From Phallusia mammillata (Eukaryota; Chordata; Ascidiacea; Phlebobranchia; Ascidiidae), in contig QLIY01000496.1 of NCBI GenBank assembly GCA_003260075.1, positions 1 through 64,000 of the forward strand: a stretch of DNA of 64,000 nucleotides, given 5' to 3'. The notes beneath the pieces are model-generated. The model was not told where the DNA came from. It searched no databases and worked only from the letters and a program-made list of their open reading frames with translations. Position 1 is the stretch's first letter, and each line of letters opens with the position of its first letter. Made by a program: the position numbers and the translations under genes. Shown here piece after piece: positions 51,118 through 63,300 of the stretch.

Positions 51118-54100
51118 TTATCTCCGGAAATTTCCTCGATTCCAACGTCCTCGTGAACCTGAGGCAGAAACAAGTTTCATTATAAGCGGGAAAATAGTAA
51201 AAATAAGAAAAACACGTGTGGTTTGGTGATGGAAACGCATTTAGATTGCTATCTTAAATCTTAATTTTACCAACATCGGTGGTAACTGGTAAAGTACACG
51301 CATAGACAGAATACGAAATTCTAACACACTGGGCGCGACGTTTCTATCAAAAAGTACTCTAATAGTGTAAACTTAAGTTTTCAGGAACTTTGTCCCATTT
51401 TTGAAGGGAAAACGTGTAATCGGGTTTAGTAATTCCTTTAGAAAACGCATATAACTTTTTTAGAAAAAAAGTTGCTTCTTTAAGTATTTTCGTTATTGCT
51501 GGCCAGTGTTTGACTCACGTAGCACATAACAAATTTTCTTCGCATTTTTGATGTGGTTAACTCTTCGATCTTGCACTATTTGGCTGGCAATTAGTGTACC
51601 TTCTAATTTATAATCTGAAACTGTTTTACCCCAATCCCGTATTTTTGCAAATGTAGGCGTGGCGAATAGTGTGGGCTTTGAATTGTGAAACCTATTGCTG
51701 AGTATATGTTTTTCTTTTAAATGGTGTAGACCAATTCTTGGGGCGCTGCTCATATTGTATATGTGTGTACGTGTATTCTGTTATACATGACCATTAGGTC
51801 ACTGCAGAACCTTCTACCATCTGGAAATACCTGTCTCCTCAACTTTCGTATATTTAAAACATAAGCGACGGTCAAAAAACGTTGAAAAAACACGAAAAAC
51901 GAAGAAATAGCGCCGTTGATCAAGACATAATGTCTCTAACTCACCATTTTGGTTCATCCACGGTTTACGGGGTCGCCAATTATCATTCCTATTATACATG
52001 GGTTGAAAATGGGGCGGCCGGGACCCGTTGCCGGGGGGTCGGTGGGACGGCATGTTTGGTGGCGGTCCGTGGCTCCCAGACCATTCCATTGGGTACTGTT
52101 CGGGGCCACCCATAGGAGGCATCATTCCTGGAGGGGGCATCATCATGGGGCCAGGTGGGTAAAACCCGTTTCCGCCAGGGGGCACCATATACATCATGTT
52201 GGGGTCCATTCCGTTTGGGGGCATTTGTCCTTGGGGGTAAACCTCTCCTGCCGCGCTAGGTTGATTGGCATTGGCCGTTTTAGAGTCTTTGGCAGCTACA
52301 AAAAAACAAAGCAAAATGAAAACTTATACATGTTAACCCACATTTTCGCCTAATCCGGACAATTTTTGATCCAAACGGGCACGGATTAGCCGAGGTTTAC
52401 TGTATAAGTCAAATATTACAACATTTTGTCGCTAGAATAACACCCGTTACTTTCTGCTTTCTCATTATACATCAGCATAAAATGGAATATAAGATTTCCA
52501 GGAAACAAACTATTGTTGTAAAACTTTTAAGGCGTGACATACCTGTTGCAGTTTGTATTATCTCCCTTAATTTATCCTTAATATCTTCTTTTCCTCCTTC
52601 CTTTCCCATTAATCCGTTGATGGCGTTGGTGACGGGATTTGTATTTGATGCTGTTGTTGGTGAGGCTGAGGGAGGACCTGGATCGTTCGGCTGCAATAAA
52701 ACAAATCTCTTAGTTAAGACCAGAAAACGTACCGGTTCAAAGTATTCAAATAGAAATGTTTGTGCGACAAACGAACATAATAAGGTGACCAATTCACAAT
52801 TTTTATTTAAGAATGACATAACATGTGTCAAAACGTTATGTTTTTTTTTACAAATTTGTTGGTTTATCTGTTTGCTTGTCCAAATTTCTAACGATTTGAC
52901 AAACATATAGTCTTTTTTAAGTGCAGCTATACGTAGGTTACGAGACGTACTAGCAGATATTTAAACGGAATAAAAGCGAAACAACAGGGGTTTTGACAAA
53001 TTAAATACCTTTTCAACATTTTACGGTTTTTATGTTTTTAAATGTTATTTATATGTTTAAAAAGGGTGAAACATTTTTATACACGTTTGTAATACATCTG
53101 CAAGAACAAAAAGACATTTGTTTGCATAAAATCGGTTCATATGATACTTACGTCTTCGGTGGGGATGATTTTAGGAGGTATCATGTCATATGGTTCGGGA
53201 TCTGGTTCTGCTGGTGAATCTGGAACCATTTCTTGTGTGAGAAAGATTTCTTGAAGCACCGTTTTCTCGCGTTCGGTTTGAATATCATTTTCCACACTAA
53301 AAATACAAAATTGATGGGTTGCTTGTTTAGTTATACAACAAGGACACAATAGAATCCGCAAATGACAGCTACTTCTGGCCATAAGGAGCCAATTACAATT
53401 TTTTTTGGTAAAAAGCAACATTATCCTTCAAAGATGTAGGATTTCTGGTTAAAGAATGGCACTAACTTGCTATAAACTTGACAACGAGATGTAAGTACAC
53501 TTAATAAACTGACAATTACAGCAGTTTTGTTTGTATTTGCCCAAACAATAACAAACCTATTGCTTCCAATTTCGACCAGTGGTGCTGGCAAATCGATCAA
53601 TTGTGGTTTCCTCCATGAACTTTGACCTTTGTGGTGGAATTCCCCTAAGCCTTCGCGTTCCATCATTCGGTCGCGTTGTATCGCGTCTTTGAAGTTTTGC
53701 GTCGTTACGTTAACTGAGAGAAAACGTTCGAAAGTTAACTTTAAAGCTCGAGCATTGAAAACATACTAGCAACAAAGTACGTTAAAGGTCATAGCAAGGT
53801 CAAACTTCAAGGTGGTCAAATGTCACGGCCATAACAATACATGTTGTGCCGTTTAAATTACAACACAGACAGGATAAAAGTTACGTTAGTCCTACTTCAC
53901 AAAGAAATACGACGTTTAAATGCATAAGATGTCAAAAATGGGTCATCTAATTGTGCCCGGCTTTGAGAAACTAACAATAACATCAAACCAACTTGCACGC
54001 GGTTTACTTTCGGCATATAACTTACTACGACGCGCAAATACATCTGGATATAAATTGCAATGCAGAAACTGTATCTTAGTTTCATTTCGACTGACAACAA

Positions 54101-57100
54101 CCACATACACCGAATGATTCTCATAGCAAAGGCACGCTATGTTACACAGTAGTTTAATCAGTGAAAACATACTTTTATTGGAAAAAATATCACAAAAAAA
54201 GTGTTTTCACGCCGTGAGTACTTATGAATCCATGAAAACGCTTCACAAATGAGGATTTATTTGTACAGAAACCGTCAGCACTTTAGCGGTCAAGTGCTTT
54301 CAAACCACGAAAGCGCTACGGAACTTAAACGAATTGGCAATCTGGGCTTGGCAAAGATATAAAGTCAGGGATACTGTAAAGTTAAAGGGCCTTTGACCGC
54401 TTGTCATACCCCCCCCCCTCAAACCACGAAAGCGCTACGGAACTTAAACGAATTGGCAATCTGGGCGTGGTAAAGATATAAAGTCAGGGATACTGTAAAG
54501 TTAAAGGGCCTTTGACCGTTTGTCATGAAAAGAAAAGGTTTTTTCACAACAAACAATCGAAATTTCGGAGTGTATTAAAAAACATTGACAACAAATCTAT
54601 TTGAAACGAAGACAAAACACGTAGTAAGGTATTATATTTTTGCCAGCTGACAAGGAAGCGGTGTAATTAACGTTAAGTCCGTACACAGTATGCTTAACAC
54701 ACAATCCGACCAGACAGAAACGAGTTTGTGCGACAAAGAACGTTACGTGTGGGGCGTGGGCTTGGTGCCCGCTGATTGGTAAAGTTGTAACGGTTGAGAG
54801 CACACGCCTTTTTCTCTTTTGTCCGTCAGGAAAACGAAGTCAAAACGACACAGCGACCATATGCTGTTTCTCGAGACTCGATAAACGTCCTGAATGAATA
54901 TTTGTACTAAACACTGTCACTTTGCTAAACACGAGCCTTCGCTGACCTAACAGCATTTTGCGGCCACTGCAGATCAAAGGACCCTTTCTAATTCTTTTTC
55001 ATTTAGCTAAAATACTCCATACACATTATTTGAATCACTCCTAACGTCTGCCTGGACTACCACTAAAAGAACGGAGTAATATGTTCGTTGTTTTTTTGTC
55101 CCGTTCTGACCCAGTACCAATTTGCCTGCAGTTACGTGATCTAACTATATATTCTTTTCACAAAGAAATGCTTCTTCTAAAAGCGGATTGAAACCGAATT
55201 AAAGTAATCTTGCAATACAGTTGCATTCCTCAAGAAACATTTTTCGTGTTAGAAGTAGAACGGCATTGGAGTAAATGTTTTTTATTTAGGTTTACTCAGG
55301 ATGTGTTTGAAGAGGCAATTACCAAACAATAGCTCTGTTCAGAAGAACTCACGTTGACTTTTGTGCGTGTGTTTTCAGACATTTAAGCCAAAAAAATACA
55401 ACTAAACGCAATGCGCTAAGGATAGATTGGCCACTGGTTATGTGCGTTTTAAAATCGGTGGTCCGACTGGTTACAACTCAGCTGTAACGCGATCTCCACA
55501 GACGTTTTGTCTCGCAATTCAAAAAACAAACCAAGTTGTAACGGCAACTAGCCAAAACATAAGTTCTTGTGCTAGGAGCTTGCAAAAACAAGTGGTTACA
55601 AAGGTTACTCAGATGGGTTATATACCTATAGTATTTCAGTTTCTCATTTATAGTTTGTCGAAATGAAATCTATTTAAACAGAGCAACAAATCTGATTTGA
55701 TAAACATGTTGTACAATAGTACAGCGTGTCATTGATTATTAGATCTGTTTTGTCACTAAACAACGGACTTGCCACAACAGGAATTGATACAGTACACAAA
55801 AACATGAATCATTTTGTTTCTTTGGTCCACAGAACACAAAGCAAATTGATCGACTTGAAAACGAACTATTTCAAGACGACCAAACGGACCCCGTTCAATC
55901 TCTAGAAGACCAGACTGTAGTTTAAATCCTTCCAGTCAAAAGGAATTCCATTAGTAGTTTCGTTTGATTTTTTATCCGTCCCGTTTGAGGTATGTAGTAC
56001 ACTGTCCTGTTTTGTGCGTATTATTATAAATAAAGATTACAAGGGAAATATAAGAAGGCTGCCAACTTTCGCTTGAAGCTTAAACCCAACTGTACTTTTT
56101 TCAGCAACCAGATTCGGTCACTACGCACATAAGTCAAGCTTGCCTGAAAACAAAGGTACACGGTTATGACCAACAAAATCGAAACGTTGCTATGTGCATT
56201 CTGGAGTGTTTAGTAACATTTTAACTACTGTTTGCAAGTGAAATGCATTCCAGCAGTTTTTAACAGCTGTGGCCAATGCGGACACAAAAATATCAACTTG
56301 AAACATTAAACAGGGTAACTCAAATGCATTGATGAGTTTGCTTAGTTTAGTTTTTTTTTTATTATTTAATGGCTGGAATTCGGTTTGTGAAAGCAAGAGA
56401 GCGAATGCTTTTTAAATTCAATTTGAACTCACTGAAATTTGCACTGACGATTTTGGTCAGCAAGTTACGATCTTTCATTTTAAGTTACATTTAACCGGTT
56501 TAATTACAAACTTCGTGAATTAAACAATCAAACCTTGTTGGGTCCTGGACAGGGCAGGTTTCCATGTGAAGGAAAAATACTACACTTTTGCAAGGATGGA
56601 ACTTCTTATCAAACAGATTAATAACTTTTTAACCACGCCATACGAAAACGTTCTAGCCTGCGTTGCATGAAGTATTGGATGTGGTTTCGTGAAGGCTCTC
56701 TGGTTGACCCGGCAGTCGTTGAAACAAACATCGTTTTTTTCGAATTTCGAAGCTTTATTGCACATGTCGGATTTTTGCAAGGGGCACGTACAAATTGCAC
56801 AGGCCTCATCCAACAAAACAATAGTGCAACGACAAATCTCTACTCGATTGTATGAAATCCAAAAAACAACGGACCTTGATAAGCAAGGCGTCCTTCCACG
56901 GCGTACTCCTGCCGGTGGCGTTCCATAACCGATGAACCTGCAATGTCTCCAAAAGTGTAGTAATATTGCAAATAGCGCTATTAAGTACAGCCTGACCACC
57001 GAGGATTTTTCGTAGAATTGCCTTACCTGGGTAAACCTTAATGTTAATCCTAACCCTGCGAAATTTGACCACCTATAACGTTTGACCTTGCTATGACCTT

Positions 57101-60100
57101 GCGATGCGTTACGCATCACTGAATCACCTCTCTCTCCCTCCTCGACCTCGAAATATCGGACAGATTCGAGGTGGGAGTCTTGCACCCAGCGCACAGTTTT
57201 CTGAGGGAGACCGTATTTGTTCAACTTCGGCTTGGAAGGCTTCGTTTCCATAGGAATGGGTGACGGACTCTTGGATCGCGGTTCAGTCTCCATTGCATCG
57301 AAATCACCAGCTGTGACGTAACAAAGAGGTTACTTTTTTGTTGAGTCAGATGTTTTTACCAAGTAGAAACAAACTTCACACAAGCATTGTTTGGCAACTG
57401 AAAATGTGACCCTATAAAGCGTCACAGCCTTCTGGCAAAGATAAATACACACTTCAGTTCAACCGGATTCGTTTAATCCGGATCTTTGCCTTTTTCGAAC
57501 AAAACTTGAGGTAAAAATAATTTGTAATCTGGTAAGGATTTAGCTAACTGACATCGGTTAATTAGGATCTTCACCCAATAAGGGCAAAATTTTAGTGCAA
57601 ATGAGTCCAGAAAAACAGAGGTTTGCTGTATCGGACTTCCAACAGCGAATTTAAAACAAAACACACAAAATGGAAGTGAAAGACTTACCAGCACCAGTAG
57701 TAGTTTCATGTACTGGACTAGGTTTGTGTACAGGTGATGTAGAAGATGGTTTTCCCTTCACAGGTTTCCGTTTAGTTTGTCGCTTCACAGGAAGAGGGAT
57801 GGAGTTGAGGGCATCCATGAACCCCTCTGATATCGAAACTGCAGATAAATAGATTAATATACAAGAACTCAAAAATGTCAACATCTTTGAAAATCTGGCC
57901 CCCCCCCCGTTGAGGGCATCCATGAACCCCTCTGATATCGAAACTGCAGATAAATATAGATTAGTATACAAGAACTCAAAAATGTCAACATCTTTAAAAA
58001 TCTGGTTTGTCCACTTGGCAAAAAATACAGATTAGTCTACAGGAAATTAAATTCGGTCATTTTTTAAATACTCTGAAACACTATACACGGATCTGTTCAT
58101 AAGTTTATTCACAAACATAATGGCCAAAATACATGTAAATTGACATGGTTTATCATTTAAAGATTTCTGCAAAACTCAAGCAGGTTAAGTGACTTACCTA
58201 TAATCTGGAATGAAAAGAGTTTTATATTTAAAGTTTTATGTTAATAAAGCCGCATACAAGTTTATGAATTTTAGACCGCTTACTTTTCTTGGCAAGTTTA
58301 GGTTCTTGTTTTATCTTTTTGTCAGGAATATTCGAGTCGTCGCTTTCAATGCTACTTCGTTTTCCAGCAACCGCAGTTTTCTGGGATTTTTTAACAGGCT
58401 CATCAGTTTCTAATCCTGTTTTTTCCCCCCCCCCGGCAAGTTTAGGTTCTTGTTTTATCTTTTTGTCAGGAATATTCGAGTCATCGCTTTCAATGCTACT
58501 TCGCTTTCCAGCAACTGCAGTTTTCTGGGATTTTTTAACTGGCTCATCAGTTTCTAATCCTGTTTTTTCAGAAAACAGAAAACATATATTAGCTGCTAAA
58601 ACAATTGAGCTGTTTATGAAACATATATATTTTGCAGGCTAAACCTGCCACAATATTTATAATGTGTTTTCTCTGTAATGTAAACTCACAACTTACCTGT
58701 TTTTCGAAACTTTGCAAATGAAGGAGCACGAGCCACAGGTGGTGGTTTGTGGTCTTTGGACTTTAAACTTTCTTTTTTTGTAACTTTCTCAGCTTTATTC
58801 TTTTGCAACTTTGGCTTTTCCTTTTTCTTTGCATCTGTTGCAAGAGACAAACAAAGAGTTAATTGGCACGGAATTTGTTTTTAAAGTCAATTAGAAGTAA
58901 CATGACATGGTTTTTGATTTACATAAAATGTTTGGAATGTTTACTCCTAAACTATCTTTACAAAATAGCAAAAAAATCAAAATAAAGTTTGCTTTATCTG
59001 TAACGATTGCATAGGCTGTCCACTACAAGACGATGTTAATATGTTTTGTCAAACAAGTGTGCACTGTCTTCAACATTATATATTATGCCAAACAATTAAT
59101 TTTAGTACTTTGTAATTTGACTCCCAATCATTAAATCTTATTGTTTTGTAATACCTGTGGAAGAAGGGCCCGAAGTGTCTCGGATAATCGACAGCCAGTT
59201 TCCCATGAGTTGACCAGAAGCAACCTTCACTTNACGATTGCATAGGCTGTCCACTACAAGACGATGTTAATATGCTTTGCAACACAAGTGTGCACTGTCT
59301 TCAACATTATATATATTATGCCAAACAAATAATTTTAGTACTTTTGACTCCCAATCATTAAATCTTATTGTTTTGTAATACCTGTGGAAGAAGGGCCCGA
59401 AGTGTCTCGGATAATCGACAGCCAGTTTCCCATGAGTTGACCAGAAGCAACCTTCACTTCTGCACAAAATAGTAAAACTAAAATAATGCACAAATTTGTC
59501 AAAGACTTATTTATCAACAACACATATTTTTAATCTTTCACACAAAAATACACACACATGGATGCTATACTTACTTGGACCCCCCCCCCATCAACAACAC
59601 ATATTTTTAATCTTTCACACAAAAATACACACACATGATCAGATTTGATGCTATACTTACTTGGGCCCCCCCCCCCTTCCGCAAAAAATTCAAAACACAA
59701 GTAATTTAAATGTTTTAATGTGGCAAGTTTCTGGATAATGCATTTAGCCAGAAAGAACAACTATTTTTAACTAATATCACAAAACAACTTTTCTAACAAT
59801 TTTAACACCTCCACAAGCGTGGTTAATGTGTACTCATATCATCTTTGGACACAGAAGTTAAGATATTAAACAGTTTCCAGAGTCTGCAGCTTATTTATCA
59901 TGAAATAGATCTATGCTTTAATTTGAAGACCTTGTTTACATTTTATTTGGTTAAAGATAGTAGCCTAGTTGCTCACTCTGGTAAATTTACATTTAGGGTA
60001 AAGATAGATATGCAAATGAACTGGAAAGGCTATTGCTTTAACACAGATAAAACAGATATACACCAGTGATGAGCAATAAACACAAAGGATCCCCCCCCCC

Positions 60101-60234
60101 TAAGTGGTCTATTTTGAGTGGTAGGCGGTGCAATAACTGTGAATAAAAAACATACACATGAGAAAAAACACATTTCACATTTCAAATAAAAATAAAACAT
60201 AATTCACTCTGTTAGCAATCAGGTCAGTGCCAAG

Positions 60235-60325
<91 letters not shown>

Positions 60326-63300
60326 ACGAACATGATTTTGCAAGGGCTTTCACAATCTTTGGTGTGTTGTTTTGTTTTAAGTGGTCTATTTTGAGTGGCA
60401 GGCGGTGCAATAACTGTGAATAAAAACATACACATGAGAAAAAACACATTTCACAATTCACATTTCATATAAAACATAAATCACTCTGTTAGCAATCAGG
60501 TCAGTGCCAAGGTTTGGTCCCATGAACAAAACAACTTCCGCAAAAAATTCAAAACACAAGTAATTTAAATGTTTTAATGTGGTAAGTCTCTGAATAATGC
60601 ATTTAGCCAGAAAAGAACAACTATTTTTTAACTTATGTCACAAAACAGCTTTTCTCACAATTTTAACACCTCCAAAAGTGTGGTTAATGTGTACTTATAT
60701 CATCTTTGAACACAGAAGTTAAGATATTAAACAGTTTCCAGAGTCTGCAGCCTACTTATCATGAAATAGATCTATGCTTTTATTTGAAGACCTTGTTTAC
60801 ATTTTATCTGGTTAAAGAGAGTAGCCCAGTTGCTTACTCTGGTAAATTTACATGTAGGTTAAAAATAGATATGCAAATGAACTGCAAAGGCTATTGCTTT
60901 AACACTGATGAAACAAATATACACCAGTGAGGCAATAAAAACAAAGGACTCAAAAAAGTTTACTGCTATACATCAACGGAAATAAACCAACAAAAAGATC
61001 ATGACCACAAAAACAATATTTTGAGCTAATTGTGGAGGAATCATTGGTAGTTTTTAGAAGTCACATAGTAGACAGACAGAAATATGACTTTGCAAATTTA
61101 GTTTGTCATAACATATTTCATTTTCATATTGTAACATGAACATGCCGTATCTGACATGCCTAAAAAATACAGCAGTGTCATGAAATAATGCCAAAAGCCT
61201 AATATCACAGGCAATCTTTTCCACAATATTTTATGCACACCTGCTTCTAACATGCATATCATGAAGCAAAAAATCTTAACAATATTGAGCAACACGGTAA
61301 AAACGGCATTGTTTGGACCAGTTATTTATCTACAGAAATGTTTATATCTATATATATATATATATACATAGCATTTCACATTGCTTTTAACAGAAAAATT
61401 TAGTAATCTTTGGGGATGTGCAACCTGCAGCTTGCGGGCCAAATGCGACCCAATAACTAAGGTTGCGGCCCGCAGATATGTATGGATTTTAAATGCACTG
61501 GAAAACTGATCGAATTATTATACATATACTTTTGAGCAGATAATGCACCCAGTGCCTTTTTTCTGCAACCTGACAATATGCGGCTAAAATCAAATGCAAA
61601 TTTTACTTGTCAACTCAATAGGCATGTATTTGGTATGAAACAAAGTAAAACCACCTTCTGTTATATAAAGGTGCGGCCTGCGATCTAAACATGGTCATTG
61701 TATTCGGCCCACAGTGACAAAGGTAACACACCCTAGTTTTATAATATTAGGAAGTCTATAACAACAGTGATTGTTGAAACATCTGCAAAATATATTATCT
61801 GCAGTTAGATATATCTCTCTCTATATATATTTTTGAATAAATTTTATTATATTTCACAAGCAATATCAAACTAATTTGTCTAGCAACTTGCAACAATTTT
61901 CAAAAACAGGCAATAATTTCTTTTCAGGAAATCTGATGAAGGCATAAAAGGCACTATTATTCTTTGAATTGTGCATTAATCTGACCAAACAAGTTTTTGG
62001 GGCATTAATCTTACTTTAAACATGTCACACTTACAAACATGATATCACAACCAGAAAATGTAAAACACCTGCAGAGTGAATTTTGCAATGCAAAGCTGCG
62101 TTTTAAACAAAAGGCGCAGCAGTGCAGCTAATTCTAAACACAAACCCCCCCCCCTTTGGGGCATTAATCTTACTTTAAACATGTCACACTTACAAACATG
62201 ATTTCACAACCAGAAAATGTTAAACACCTGCAGAGTGAATTTTGCATTCCAAAGCTGCGTTTTAAACAAAAGGCGCAGCAGTGCAGCTAATTCCAAACAC
62301 AAACCCCTAAACCAGGGGTGCACGCACCCCCAAGGGGTGCATCCCCCCCCCCCCTAAACATTTCTATCATTACATAACTCAGTTTAAAGGAAGTTTTTTT
62401 CTTGCCAAATGTGTATGTTCATTTCTAATGCCGATAAATTATCGGTCGCTTTTACACCACTGAGCTTGTTTTATCGCTACGGTGGTGCGAGTTTGCAGCC
62501 GCGCGATCTTGTTATTGCTGTTTTACATGTGTGTGTTTTGCATTTTGTCGCTTTTAAAGAAATTTGGCCCCCCCCCCTGTCATTATCCTGATGAAGGCGT
62601 CTTGTATAGGACGTCGAAACGTCGAATGTTTATAATAAAAACTGCTAGATGAGCAATACTTGGTCATACATTATGCCTGGCAGCAATAGCTTATTTCGTG
62701 TATATTCAGGTTATCTTAGATTTACACCAAAAACTTACTGTACACAAGGCATTATTCAACTAACCAACCACCAGTTTTTTGATTTTTAATCCCCCCCCCC
62801 CCTAAACATTTCTATCATTACATAACTCAGTTTAAAGGAAGTTTTTTTTTTGCCAAATTTGTATATTTAGGTTATCTTAGATTTACACCAAAAACTTACT
62901 TTACACAAGGCATTATTTAACTAACCAACCACCAGTTTTTTTATTTTTAAATTTAACACCCATTATACCTTTAAGATTTCCAGTATAAGTGGCATGTTGT
63001 CGACTTTCTTTGCGTCACTTAACCAAGCGTTCATGACTGTCCATCCTCCATTAGATACAAACTTGTTCAGCAATTCTGCTGACTCCGTAACTCGAAGAAT
63101 GTTGAGATATACACATCGACTCACAAGCTGCTTGGCATTTTTCATCAATCTTAAAAAACGTGGATTTTATTAAGTCATTACTTGCAACTTGTAAAACAAT
63201 TCAACATGAAAGTGGTGTGGTTGGCCAGGCGGCCAAATATGGCACTTCCCAACAAGATCTCTGGCGTGCAGGACCACTGTACCGCATGCAAAACCTAAAC

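Noticed and set aside
60175-60461. Open frames with long poly-Gly
   Set aside because: They are translation of the 90-C run next to truncated PNUTS exon 3.
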